From Rosa chinensis (lineage: Eukaryota > Streptophyta > Magnoliopsida > Rosales > Rosaceae): a DNA stretch of 64,000 bases. Location of the stretch: assembly GCF_002994745.2 (NCBI RefSeq), contig NC_037093.1:19665555-19729554 (forward strand). Direction: 5' to 3'. A program made the position numbers and the translations under genes. The notes under the pieces are model-generated. The model was not told the origin of the DNA and did not search any database. It was given only the letters and a program-made list of their open reading frames with translations. Positions 1 to 11,511 of the stretch are shown here, in pieces; the stretch's first letter is position 1, and every line of letters begins with the position of its first letter.

Positions 1-640
1 AACGTACTTTCTCAATAGATTTCAAAACTTTCCATTAAAAAATAACATTCATTCAAATTTGGTCCCATTTTTTTTCTTTAGTGTAGATAATATTACAACT
101 AAGAATAATACAACATTCAAATATGATTTGACCTTGTTTTTTTTTAAAAGGATCTCAAGTCTAGCAACAGCTTAGCACGCCGTGTATAGTGTCAACGCTT
201 GGTGATTGACAGATCTTTGTTCTTTGAGGCTATAGCTCATTCATCAGAGGAAGGGTGTAGGCTAGGGGTGTTGTGCGCGTTAGGACTGGGCTTTGTGCTG
301 ATGTGCATATGAGGTTGTTGACTTGATATTTCATTGATAAGAAGAATCGAGTCAATTTCTTCTTATCGATTTTACAAGCAATCGATCAAGGCAAGAACAA
401 GAGATTGGTGAATTCCGGCTACAAAAACTTTGGTTGATCTTTCGAGTTCTGCTAGTGGGTATGATGGCTGCAAAAAATATCAAATTTGTCAAACGACAAA
501 GTAAATGACAAGATTCTTTTGAAGACTACTACAAACTTAACACCAGTCAGAGGTTTCTAAAGATGGTGGGATTAGAAGGCTCAGGGATTTAAAAAAATAA
601 AAATAAATAAAAAAAGAAAGAGGCCTCGGGGATTATTATT
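1..640. other. AT-rich DNA, no gene seen
   Basis: No open frame with recognisable protein similarity, no tandem repeat and no transposon terminus was seen here. It is AT-rich non-coding plant DNA. Confidence 0.5.
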
Positions 641-1560
641 ATTATTTTGATAAAAAGGAAGTCAGAAATTTATTGAAATAAGGAAGATTACAATGACACG
701 ATGCGAAAGTGCATCAATAAAGAAAATAAATGGTATGAAAAGAAAAGATGCAAAAAATGATCAAAAATACAAAGCATATTAAAGAGGCAAGAACAGTTGC
801 GTCTAAACGCAAAGCTGAAATTGAGTTGATAGTTTGATTACCCATGCAAATCCAACGCACAGAATGGCAGAAGTCAATTCGGCGCAGAACAGAGGACAAT
901 CTTTCACCCAAAGATCGAAGCCGGCCAAGTTTGTTAGAACATGGCCGTGTTGACAGACGATCGTTCACAAATAGATACCAAAGACTTAGGTCTCGAATCT
1001 AATACCACTAACGAGCCATTCTACCTTATGACAAACAGCTCAACAAAGATAGTGTGTCGCAGTCTAAGCCCAAATCTCACCTGGATCACAAATTCAAATC
1101 CATTTGCAAAGCCTACTCGAATCCCAGATCTGGATCCAAACTTGAGGAAGTCGAGAACCTTCTACTCTTGTCCACCTACTGAGACTCATGCCCAAATCCA
1201 AAACAACTTGAACCCAAGGCCCACTAGGTCGTCTCCAAGCAGCCAATTCATATGGACATTTGACCCCGCCGTCAATGACCCACCAAGCCTCTGCTATGCC
1301 GCCACTTGATGGGCCATTGTCTACCTCACCACGCACACTGTGTTGACTTTGAAGATCGCCGGCATCCCAGAAGAAATCTCCAAGTCCACTAAGCGCAGAC
1401 CCACATGCCGAAAGGGATAACGTCAGACTCGTGCGATCCTGCCAAAGACCACCGGGGCCTCTACTAGGATCCCACTCCGCCCAATAATCGTTGCCATCCT
1501 CTTCTATCGTCCTAACAGTTCGTTAGCCCATCGACAAAGCCTTACCAGTGCCCAAAGGGT
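640..1560 (-). mobile_element. Possible LINE 3'-end remnant (minus strand)
   Basis: The block opens with ATT-rich sequence followed by a stretch reading as the reverse complement of a plant LINE 3' end (attTATTGAAataagg...ATTACA). Downstream are short non-homologous frames on both strands. The same layout, T-rich start then a 'tttcattgatatag'-like segment, recurs near 18370 and 22755. No conserved RT or ORF1 domain is visible here, so assignment rests on this layout alone. Confidence 0.25.
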
Positions 1561-2422
1561 CCCATAAAAAAAAACACGCTGCCTCTGAAGACAACGAAAT
1601 TGAACATAGAGAGGTCGAACCCTGAAATTTTCTCCATGAATGGGGTAAGTATAGGTCGCGACGAACTAGTAAGATGCGCTGCTCCACAAACCCTACCAGA
1701 GTGCTAGGTCTTTGTAATCAGCTTTAAGAGTCTCCTTTAAAAGAACCTAAGCGTAAAATTAGTAAAGCAATTCTAGGTGAGGCCTCGGGAATTTGATAAC
1801 AAATGAAAGAGGTGAACTAATGGGAGCATGTGCAAACTCATTAGATATTATTTTTATACTCTCACTATGTATTTCATGACATTTAAAGCGGTATACAATT
1901 TTCTTTAGATACAATACCAGAACTATTGTGAACTCGAATGAAAAATTTTGTTAACAACATCAAAATTTTAATACTTTCAACTAATACCAATCATTTTCTG
2001 TATCAAAATTACGTGAATAGGTATGGTTTATTTATTTATTATTATTATTATTTAAATAAGTGCTGGTGCAGCTGCTCTCAAACCTTCATTAATGAAACTG
2101 CTGATAAAAAGGGGGAAGGGGGCATAAAGCCTAAACTCCGAACAATTAGTAATGAGAGAATTTCCCGAATAATAACAGGAACTCCCACTAATCCTGTGTA
2201 TTCAAACATGCACCAAGTAGCAAGGGTTGACATACCAGATAACTAGTCAACTCCATTTGCTTCACAACGGTGACATACCGAAAAGATGAAGCTTATATAA
2301 AGCCATAAAACAAGAAAAATCTTTTTTTACATACGTTGCAACTTGACCGAAATAACTTATAAAAGTCATTATATCTATTTCAATGTATGTAATCTTTTTG
2401 GTGTTCCATTAAGATGAAATGA
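1561..2422. other. Non-coding DNA upstream of the LINE
   Basis: Short frames here (for example around 1938-2246) show no recognisable domain and are AT-rich. Nothing further is supported. Confidence 0.4.
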
Positions 2423-2426
2423 ATAA

Positions 2427-2881
2427 TTGGATGATGTTATTTATGAACGTTTAAACCGGGTTGTAGCTAACCCAACTGCTTTATCGTTATTTCCTCATAT
2501 GTCTCTTATTAATCTCCCTATTTCTGATTCCGATCATGACCCTATTCTCCTTTCTTTTAATCCTACTGTATCTAGGAAAATGAAAGCTTTTAAGTTAGAA
2601 GCTAGCTATGTGGTTGAATCATCCTGATTTTACCACTATCGTTAATAACTCTTGGCTAACTACCGCTTCAGGAAATGCTCTTGAGAGTTTTGTTACAAAA
2701 ACAAATGCTTTTCAAGCTTTGGCGAGAAATTGGAACTTTACTACTTTTGGTAATGTTTTTCATAGAATGAAAGATATTCATTCTAAACTGCAATCTGTTC
2801 AAGCTGATCTTATCTCTCAGCCTACTTTTATTCTTCTTGATCAAGAAGCTGCTTTAGTAACAGAATTATATAAATTATTTT
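2427..2881 (+). pseudogene. LINE ORF2: endonuclease C-terminus and linker to RT
   Basis: The first 60 codons end in the SDHDPILL motif that closes the AP-type endonuclease domain of LINE ORF2. The frame then shifts: AGCTAGCT near 2600 looks like a 4-bp duplication of AGCT, and translation resumes in another frame with MWLNHPDF. The piece continues to LYKLF at 2880, where the Pack-MULE is inserted. The protein would bind and nick target DNA and link to the RT; the broken frame means it no longer can. Confidence 0.8.
2873..2881 (+). repeat. 9-bp target-site duplication of Pack-MULE (left copy)
   Basis: AATTATTTT immediately precedes the terminal GGGG of the MULE and is repeated at 4495-4503. 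Nine base pairs is the Mutator-superfamily TSD length. Keeping one copy restores the LINE reading frame (K-L-F-L-H-E-E). Confidence 0.93.
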
Positions 2882-3183
2882 GGGGAAATGATCATTTACC
2901 CAATTTTAGCTTAAAAATTGCCCACTTACCCAAACATTCTAAGAGATTGCCCACTTACCCAAACACTCTAAGAGATTATTTCCCTAATACCTAATTAAGT
3001 ATTTTTTAATTCATTTTTATTTATTTTTGGGACAATTTTGCCCTCTCCTTTTTTGTCACTTAGAGAAATAAGTCATTGGAGACCTTGCTTGACTCCGGTG
3101 ACGGACTCCGGCGACCAGTGACCTGTCACCGGAATTCGGAATCCGGCTACCGGATTGGTGACCGGATTCCGGCGTTTGAATTT

Positions 3184-3530
3184 ATTGCCCCTTAATAATA
3201 CCCAGTAACCATATTATTGCCGCCCAGTAATCATACTATTGCCCCCAGTAATTATATTATTGCCCCCCAGTAATCATATTATTGCCCCCCAGTACTCATA
3301 TTATTGCCTCCCAATAATCATATTATTGCCTCCAATAATCATATTGTCGCCCTCCAGTGAATTGCATAAACTCCCAAAACCAAAATGAATACACTACAGG
3401 CATAATTAATCAATTTATATGCACATTATTGCCCCCCAGTACTCATATTATTGCTTCCCAATAATCATATTATTGCCTCCCAATAATCTTATTATTGCCT
3501 CCAATAATCTTATTAATTATTTCCCCGCAA
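3184..3530. repeat. Degenerate tandem repeat, ATTGCCCCCCAGTAATCAT unit
   Basis: About ten copies of a roughly 22-24 bp unit (ATTGCCCCCCAGTAATCATATT and variants with CCTCCAATAATC) lie in two runs, about 3184-3360 and 3424-3520, separated by unrelated sequence. They lie inside the Pack-MULE. The related element at 46.7-47.1 kb carries similar ATTGCCCCCCAATAAAC units, so the repeat is a family trait. Mutator elements often carry such arrays near their termini. Confidence 0.8.
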
Positions 3531-3843
3531 TAGACATGTATAACTACCAATAAAACTTTTTTTTTCATTCTTCTTTCTTCTTTCCTTTCATCATTGCTAA
3601 CACAAAATCTAATCACCTCCTTGGTCTCATGCCCCAACCACGTTCCTCAAGAACAACAATTCTCAAAGCACAAGTCCTCCCACAATTAATATCACCGACA
3701 CAAAAAATAAAATAAAAAAACTCCTCGTGCCCCGTGAAACGACGTCGTCAAATCCTTTTTTCTTCCAAATCAAAAACCTAAAATTTTAGAGTCATGGACT
3801 GAGAGAGAGAGAGAAAGAGAGAAACAGAGAACCCAATCCTTTC

Positions 3844-4202
3844 ATGGCTCTCTCCTCATCTTCGTCGTCACCGTCCAAGAGTATAATGGTAACTGTCCCA
3901 GTACTGGTCCTCTCGTCCTCGATCGCCGCAGTCTTCTTCTTCTTCCTCTTGTCCTCTCTCTCATCCTGCTCCTGCGACGGTGGTCGTATCGCCGTCGCCG
4001 GCGTTCCGAGTCAGTCCGGCGGCGGAGATGTGGCTGTGACAACTGGAAGGTGGGAGAGCGGCGAGACGATACGGTCATCGAAGGAGGATGTGGAGTGGGC
4101 GAAGGATCAAATCCTAGTGAATGGGCTGCATATGCAGGATAACGTGTTGCGGAAGGGAATTAACCCTAGGACTCGGGCTCAGCAGCTTCAGGATCTCTTG
4201 CA
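3844..4202 (+). pseudogene. Captured host first exon: membrane-anchored protein N-terminus
   Basis: An open frame starts at ATG 3844 after a purine-rich leader. It encodes a Ser-rich start, a strongly hydrophobic segment (about residues 15-45, VPVLVLSSSIAAVFFFFLLSS), a Gly/Ser linker, then the well-formed stretch SKEDVEWAKDQILVNGLHMQ and KGINPRTRAQQLQDLL. It stops being protein-like at CA|GTATGT, a good 5' splice donor at 4203, followed by a GA microsatellite. It therefore looks like exon 1 plus the start of intron 1 of a host type II membrane protein captured by the MULE. From memory only, the KGINPRT..QQL..L stretch resembles plant membrane-anchored SAM-dependent methyltransferase-like proteins; this is uncertain. 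The catalytic part is absent. Confidence 0.6.
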
Positions 4203-4263
4203 GTATGTATACTCTCTTTCTGATAATCTCTCTGTGTTTCGATGGGGATGTTCCTCGCCGGAA

Positions 4264-4265
4264 AG

Positions 4266-4359
<94 letters not shown>
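4264..4359. repeat. (GA)n microsatellite
   Basis: About 90 bp of almost uninterrupted AG dinucleotides, probably from the first intron of the captured gene. Open frames through it are artefacts. Confidence 0.95.
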
Positions 4360-4494
4360 TGAACCTATAATTTTTTAATTAATTGAAGGTTGAAATTGTC
4401 ATTTAACACTGAATTGGGTAAATGAGGTTAAAAAACTCTTAGTGGAGTAAGCGGGCAATTTTGAAGCTAAAATTGGGTAAGTGGTCAACGCCCC

Positions 4495-4503
4495 AATTAT
4501 TTT
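4495..4503 (+). repeat. 9-bp target-site duplication of Pack-MULE (right copy)
   Basis: AATTATTTT directly follows the terminal CCCC of the MULE and matches 2873-2881 exactly. Confidence 0.93.
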
Positions 4504-7500
4504 TACATGAAGAAGTTTATTGGGCGCAAAGAGCAAAATGTAAATGGCTTCAATTAGGGGATAAGAATACTAAGTTTTTTCAAACACAAGCTTGCTTGCG
4601 CAAAAAGAAGAATGTAATTCATAAAATTAAAGATGATACTGGTATTTGGGTAGATTCTCTTGAACTAATTTCTTCAGTTCTTATTTCTTCCTTTAAAAAA
4701 CGTTTTACTTCTTCAACTACGCCTTCTTTTCATTCTACTATTGATTTTCTTTCTTGTATACCCCCTTGTATTTCAGCAAAAGATAATGCTTCATTGTTAG
4801 CTCCAATTACTATGATGGAAGTTTATAATGCAATCCATAACATTAGACCTCTTAAAGCACCAGGTCCTGATGGTATTCATGCCATCTTCTATCACTCCTT
4901 TTGGAATCAGGTTAAGGATTCTCTATTTCATTTGGTTTCTTCTTTCTTTTCTTCGAATTTGGATCTTAGTTTGATAAATCGAACTAACATTGTTCTTATT
5001 CCAAAAACCGAGGCTCCTGAGCTTGTCAACCATTATAGACCTATTAGCTTATGAAATGTTTCTTATAAGATCATCTCTAAAGTTTTTATTCATCGGTTAC
5101 GACCTCTTTTAAATAACTGCATTTCTCAAAATCAAGGTGCTTTTGCCCATGGCAAATCAATTCAAGATAATATTCTCAACGCTCATGAGTTATTCTCAAC
5201 GTTTAATAAAAAGAAGGGTAAGCGAGGTTCTATGGCTCTTAAGTTAGATCTAGAGAAAGCTTATGATTACCTTAATTGGGACTATCTTACTGCTTGTCTC
5301 TCAGCTTTTGGTTTTACTCCTACTTGGATTAATCTTATTAAATCTTGTATTACTTCTGTTTCTTTTTCTATTCTGCTTAATGCATGGTTCTCTTGAGGGA
5401 AATTTTCGCCCAAACAGAGGCCTTAGATAAAGAGATCATCTTTCTCCTTATCTTTTCATTCTCGCTATGGAACCTTTCATTAGACACCTTAATCTTTTGA
5501 CACGTTCTCCTAGAACTCAGGTTGGTATTCTATGTTCTAAACTTGGTTTCAAAATTTCTAATCTCATATTTGCAGATGACTGTTTAATCTTTGCCAAAGT
5601 TTCTCATTCTGCAGCTGCTAATATTGCTCAGATTCTAGCAAGATTTTCAGAAGCTTCTGGACAACAAATAAATTTTCATAAGTCCGTTATTTACTTTTTC
5701 TCTAATGTTTCTAATGCCGTTAAACGTGATATATCTGATATGTTAGGCATTAATCATAAATCTTCTATTGGTAAATATCTCGGAATTCATAACATTATTT
5801 TTTGGAAGGATCCTATCAATACGTCTGATTTACTTTTGAAAATGCAGGAAAAGATGGCTAGCTGGAAAGCCAGTACTTTTTCTAGAGGTGGAAAATTAAC
5901 TCTTATAGAAGCAAATCTTTCAGGTATGCCTAACCATGTTCTCTCTTGTTTTAAATGTCCTAAAAAAGTTACTATTGCTCTTGATAACCAATGTAGAGAT
6001 TTCTTTTGGGGTGGTAAGACCCCTCCTGTGGCCTGGGAGCAGGTTTGTCTTCCTAAGGACATGGGAGGTTTAGGAATTAGGCCTGCTAAGTGCTTTAACA
6101 AAGCTGCTTTAGCTAAATTAGTTTGGAAGATTCTCACTGAACCTCATAATTGGTGGGTTCAATTGGTCACTGCCAAGACCTTAGGAATTCCTACTTGTTA
6201 TTTGTTAATAAAAAGGGTTCCAATTCTTTAGCTTGGAAAAGAATTCTTGATGCTAGATCTTTAGTAATGGAAGGGATGAGATGGACTGTTGGGAATGGTA
6301 AAGACATTTTATTCTGGACGTTTAATTAGGTTTTGCCTTATCCTCTTTATTTGACAATCCCTGAAGATGAAAGGAACCATTTAGATTGGACTCTTAAAGT
6401 TTCTTCTTTTATTCAAAACTTTCAGTGGAATAAAGATGCTCTTTCTTTAGTGCTTCCTCATGACATTGTTATGCAAATTCTTATTGTTCCTATTCTTGTG
6501 AATGATATGTCTGATGAATTTGTTTGGGGACCTTCAGGCTCATGTAAGTTTTCCATCCAGAGTGCTTCTTGGTTACTTGCACAGAAAAATGCCTCTCATT
6601 CTAAATCCAATGTTTTGAATAAAACTTGACATTTGAATATTCCTCCTAAAATTAAGATTTTTGCTTGGACTCTTTTGAGAAATAGACTGAAGACAAGAGA
6701 TAAGCTCTCTCTTTATAATCCTAATATTCATTCTTGTTGTCCTCTGTGCCAAAATGACATTGAAATTTAGACCATCTTTTATGCATTGTAACTTTGCTCA
6801 GGTTGTTTGGAGATTTTCAAATAACATATCTATTCCTAATAATTGGCTTGGTTCTTTTATTTCTTGGACAGAATCTTTGTTTCATAATCTCATATTAATG
6901 CAGATACTATATCACAAGTCCTTATTTCTTGGTCAATTTGGCATACGAGAAATCAGGTAGTTTTTAAACAGTTAGTTCCCTCCCCTTCTCAAACCTTTTT
7001 TGGGGCTGTTATTCTGGGAGCTAACTATTGCAAAGCTAATCTTACAGTGTGTAATAATAAGGTTTCTAAGTACTTTCATATTAAATGGAATCCTCCAGAC
7101 CATGATCAAATTAAAATAAATTTTGATGGTTCTGTGGGGCAGGGTAATGCTTCTCTTGGCTTTGTTTTTAGGAATGTTGATGGTCAACCTAATTTTGCTG
7201 CTTCTAAGAATCTGGGACCTGCTTCAGTTCTCATTGCAGAAGCTACAGCTCTCAAGGATGTATTACATGTTGCTCAACATTATAACTTTTCCAGAGTTGT
7301 AGTTGAAGGAGACTCTAAAGTGCTTATGGATTGTATTCTCAAGAAGATAACTACTCCTTGGCAGATTAAGACTTTGGTGGAAGATATTTGGAAGCTTCCT
7401 TCTTCTTTCTCTTTCATTCTATTCAAACATATTTTCAAGGAGGCTAATTTTGTGGTAGACAAATTAACAAACTTTGATCATCAGAATCGTTTTGCAGCAG

Positions 7501-7528
7501 TTTGGCACCACTGTCTCCCCCTTTCTGT
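4504..7528 (+). pseudogene. LINE ORF2: reverse transcriptase, zf-RVT and RNase H
   Basis: Collinear domains: pre-RT (YWAQRAKCKWLQLGDKNTKFF), RT palm blocks (KAPGPDGIHAIF; QGAFAHGKSIQDNI; ALKLDLEKAYD), the FADD catalytic box (LIFADDCLIFAKV near 5565-5603), a zf-RVT region (IFAWTLLRNRLKTRDKL; CCPLCQNDIE near 6740) and a C-terminal RNase H domain (7095-7470: INFDGSVG, EATAL, VEGDS). A TGA at 5052-5054 replaces a codon after ISL, another stop lies near 5396, and more stops and a frameshift occur around 6230-6330, 6630 and 6770. Target-primed reverse transcription would be its role in an intact copy; this one is dead. The RNase H is cut by the hAT element at 7529. Confidence 0.9.
7521..7528 (+). 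repeat. 8-bp target-site duplication of hAT (left copy)
   Basis: CTTTCTGT precedes the hAT terminus TAGGGGTGGG and is repeated at 11504-11511. Eight base pairs is the hAT TSD length. Confidence 0.95.
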
Positions 7529-10500
7529 TAGGGGTGGGTTCGGGTCAAATTGGGTCGGTTTTGCACCTAAACCGAGAACTGAACCGAACTTGGACTTTGG
7601 TTCGGTTCGGTTCTGTTTTGTGTTTTTCAGAAGTTGAAATCGAAAACCGAACCGACCGGTTCGGTTCGGTCCAGTTCGGTTTTTTTTTTTTTTTTTTTGT
7701 AAAACAAATTTTTACCACTTTTGATTCTACCTCTTCGGTATTTTAAGTCGGGAAGTTTTTTGTTTCTTTGAACCTATACATTCAATAGGCAATAATCTAT
7801 ACTCCATAGTCCATATCCATATTCCATAGTTCACAATTCAAACTTCAAAATAATAAATTTAGTTCAAAATTTATAAAGTCCATCAACAATATAGTCCATC
7901 AACATATGAAATGGTAAAAAAATAGAGTCCAAAGTTTATAATGTCCATCAAGTCATCAACACTAACCTCACAAATTGAAAAAGTTTAAGTTCACTAAAAG
8001 ATTAAAGATCACAAAGAGAATGAACAAACATCAACATATGAAGGAAGACATGATCTCAAGCTCGGAAAGATGAAGTGTTCAACTTTGGAGGTAACATACC
8101 ACTCCGACTACTCCCCACTACAGCTCCACATGGCATTTTAAGCAATTCTATATTGGCATAAGAGAATAATAAAAAGAAAGACATTAGACATTGAAATACA
8201 TACAATCATATATAACATAAAAATTGCAACTTCATTAATCCAAAAAACATTAAATAAGAAAATAGAAACAATTACCTCTTTCCGCTTCTTCACATAACTC
8301 CATCTCCTCAATGGTAGGCACATGATGTAAATACACATTTTCACTCATAAGCCAATTTTGTGTACATATCAAGGCCTCCACCATTCTAGGACTTAGGGAG
8401 CTACGATATAGATCAATAATCCTCCCACTCGTGCTAAAGGAAGATTCCGAAGCTATGGTCGACACTGGAATAGGTAGAATCTCCTTCGCAAAGCAGGCCA
8501 ATATGAGATATTTACAAACTCCATTCACCCTCCACCAACTCAATAAGTCAAAGTCTTCACCACCACCTTCAATAGGATCTCCAAGATATCTATCCACATC
8601 ATTATTGATGATCTCGGCTTTCTTTGCTCTTCTCCTTTGCTCTTTCTCTTTCAACCTTCTTTCTAACAAGGTACAACCCTTACTTGAAGAAGATACCCCC
8701 TCACTTGATGTTTGAGTGCCAATAAGCTCACTAACACCACTTCCTCTTCCCTCTTCTTCATACACCTTGTAAAGCTCATACAAGAGATCTTTCACTTTCT
8801 TTGTATTTGCTTCCACCTTTTCATCCATGTCCTCATCAATAATCTCAAAATAATCAACAATCTTTTCAAGCTTATGACGTGGATCAAGAACAATACCAAT
8901 GAACACATAGGGATTCAACTTTTCAAAACTACCCAAATACTTGTTATACTTGGCTTGCATGGGTGATATAGTCTCCAATAATATCGGGTTAGATTGTTCT
9001 TGCAAGACACCATAAATATGAAGTAAATCACCAAAAGTGTTATGAATAGTAGGAGAATTAGAACAACACACCTTTACAGTGACTTCATAAAATGGTCTTA
9101 AGAAATCAGCAAACTGCTCTCCATACTCTCAATCAACACTTGCCGGTGGCCCTTCTTTTAGCTTGTCATTCGTGTCACCTTGAAGCCATGCCCAAAAATT
9201 AGCGGCATCATCTTCTGTCATCCTATCAAAGGCTTTTTGAAGTTTCAAAGCCCGTTCCAACATCAAAAATGTGGAATTCCATATAGTAGGGACATCTAAA
9301 ATCACAAGCCCTTTGCACTCTACTTTCACCCTTTCAACACATTCTTTGAAAAAATCAAGTCTTTGTGGGGAGGACCTAACATACCTCACTGCATTACGAA
9401 TTGCCTCAATTGTCATCCTCATTACACCCAACCCATCATTCACAATCAAGTTTAAAATATGGGCTACACACCTAACATGCAAATGCTTCCCTCCATGCAA
9501 AAGTGCATTAGGGACCCGCCAATCACCTATCCTCCTAATCAACTCCCTCAATGCAACATCATTTGATGAAGCATTATCTACTGTAATTGTGAGAATCTTC
9601 TCTATACCCCACTCCAACAAACAATCCTCCAAAAGCTTAGCTATAGACTCTCCCTTATGATTTGGGATCACACAAAAATTAAGAATTCTCTTATGCAACA
9701 CCCAATCATCATCAATAAAATGTGCAATGAGAACCATGTAATTAATGTTTTGAATAGAAGTCCATGTATCGGTTGTAAGACACAACCTATATTTACTCAA
9801 TTGATCCATCAATTTTTTCTTTTCTCCCAAATAAAGCTTAAGCACATCCTTTGCTATTGTCTTACGAGAAGGAATTCTCCAAAAAGGAAGAGCTCTACCC
9901 ATAAAATGCCTAAAACTTTCTCCCTCCACATGATAAAATGGTAACTCATCTAGAATGATGTACTCCACACATAACAAATTAAGCTCTTATTGAGTGCATT
10001 CTACACTACACACCTCACTAGTTGGTTTTTTAAAAGACAAAATCTTTTGCCTTTTAGCTTTCAACATCTCAATACTAGGAGGATACTTTGAACACTTTTC
10101 CACATGATTTATAAGGTTGGTGGTACCATTCTTCCTAGAATCAGCAAAAAAGCCTTTTCCGCAATACTTGCATTCACCCTTAACTCTACCCTCCTTCATT
10201 TTCCTAATATAATGACCCCAAATATCTGACCTTTCTTTCCGTTTCAAAGCCTCAAGAATGCTTTCCTCACTTTCATCATCTTCAAGCACTATTGGTTGAC
10301 TTCCTTCTACTTCCGGAGTTGCAGCAGAACTTCCTTCGTGAACCGGTACGGGTGTTACAAATTCACCAATACTAGTGTTGATCTGCAAAATAGAATTTAC
10401 AGCAAAACAGTTTCAGCAAAAATGCCCCAGCAAAACAGAAACAGCAAAATAGAAACAGAACAGCAGCAACACAGTTTCAGAAAAAAGAAACAGCTGCAAG

Positions 10501-11503
10501 ATTAACCACAAAAGAATGATTGCTCAAAGTCACCTTCTCTAATATGTGCAACCAACAAACCAGCAAAATAGCAAAACAACAACAAAACAGATGCAGTAAA
10601 CCACCAAGCAAGTGGAGCAACAAGTCTCTACACATCCAAATATCCAAATTCCAGAAAATCCAAAAGTAATAAAACTAAAGTTAAACAAAAATGCTACCTG
10701 AGATGATGAAGTTAATTTAATCTTCGGATCAACACCAGAAGTAGTACCAGTTGATTTAGATTGCCTCTTCATTTTCTACATATGCATATTAGACATAAAA
10801 ATAAAAAATTAGCCAAAATAAAAGCTAAATAATGAAATCTCTTAAACAAAAGAACAAATCAGTAAACCTTATCAACTCATTAATTACCTTTCAATCGGAA
10901 AACACTCAAAACAGATTACCCAACTTCGAACTATTGAAGTACTGTCTGAAGCTTTGCCTCTTGATGACTTCGATTGGAGGAGACTAAGAGGTTTTGCTGA
11001 AGGAGAAAGAAGGAGAAAACCAAATTAGGGACTGAAGATGTTCCAAAAGCTTGATGAGGTCGATGTAAACTTTACCTGGATCGATGAGTGATATTACCTA
11101 GATCGAATAATATTTGGGCTGGCGGTTGATGGGCGGACCTCCGGCAAGCCACCGATGTGATGATTTTGATGATGATTCACGTCTTCACGAAGCGCCTAAT
11201 GTCGAATTGCTCGAGAGGACGAGAGAGACAAAAACTCAGGAAAGGATTAGAGGGAAGGGAAATGTCGGGGCATCGAACTGGCAAAGATAAATTAGGGTTG
11301 GAGACACTAGCATAAAACGACGTCGTTTTCCTTGAATTCGGTTCTCGGTTCGGTTCGGTTCTTGGAGGACCGAAATCGAAAACCGAACCGACCAGAATCT
11401 GTTCAGTTCGATTTTTCCTTTTTCGGTTCGGTTTTTTTTTTTGCTCCGGTTCGGGTTTTCGGCTCGGTTTTTTTCGGTTATCGGTTTCGCGAGCCCACCC
11501 CTA
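7529..11503 (-). mobile_element. hAT transposon, 3975 bp, near-complete
   Basis: Short terminal inverted repeats TAGGGGTGGG / CCCACCCCTA are bounded by identical 8-bp TSDs. Subterminal regions on both sides are full of GGTTCGGTTCGG and its complement (7590-7680 and 11335-11480), typical binding-site arrays of hAT transposases. A two-exon transposase gene lies on the minus strand. Two nonsense codons make this copy non-autonomous, but ends and TSDs are intact, so it could be moved in trans. Confidence 0.95.
8250..10772 (-). pseudogene. hAT transposase (BED zinc finger, RICESLEEPER-like), two nonsense codons
   Basis: Probable exon 1 is 10772-10698 (MKRQSKSTGTTSG..., 25 codons, donor CAG|GTAGCA). 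Exon 2 starts at 10382 after TTTTGCAG and runs in one frame to 8250. In order: a BED zinc finger (GECKYCGKGF...NHVEKC), the RNase H-like core with LTTDTWTS and ITVDNASSND, a CVAHILNLIVNDGL helix, and the C-terminal hAT dimerisation domain (WWRVNG, PIPVSTIASESSFSTSGRI). The frame is interrupted by TAA at 9989-9987 (likely from CAA) and TGA at 9131-9129 (likely from TGG). Without these it would be roughly 735 residues, a usual length for this group. It would cut and paste the element by binding TIR and subterminal repeats. A further small 3' exon is possible, since GAG|GTAATT occurs at the end. Confidence 0.9.
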
Positions 11504-11511
11504 CTTTCTGT
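11504..11511 (+). repeat. 8-bp target-site duplication of hAT (right copy)
   Basis: CTTTCTGT follows CCCACCCCTA and equals 7521-7528. The LINE RNase H tail resumes directly after it and runs into the A-rich tail at about 11600. Confidence 0.95.

Larger units (their letters stand above)
2882..4494. mobile_element. Pack-MULE (non-autonomous Mutator-like element, 1613 bp)
   Basis: Long terminal inverted repeats (TIRs): the left end begins GGGGAAATGATCATTTACCC and the right end, read on the minus strand, begins GGGGCGTTGACCACTTACCC. Both continue with near-identical sequence for about 60 bp to CTAAGAG. Identical 9-bp TSDs flank it. It has no transposase. Its interior holds CCGG-rich sequence, a subterminal ATTGCCCCC repeat block and a host-like first exon with a possible splice donor, which is the definition of a Pack-MULE. 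A related, truncated element lies at about 46673-47965. Confidence 0.92.

Noticed and set aside
2422..2428. AATAATT as a firm TSD of the LINE
   Set aside because: Seven AT-only bases next to an A-rich tail can match by chance.
4121..4378. Arg/Glu-rich frame after the captured exon
   Set aside because: Translation of the GA microsatellite.
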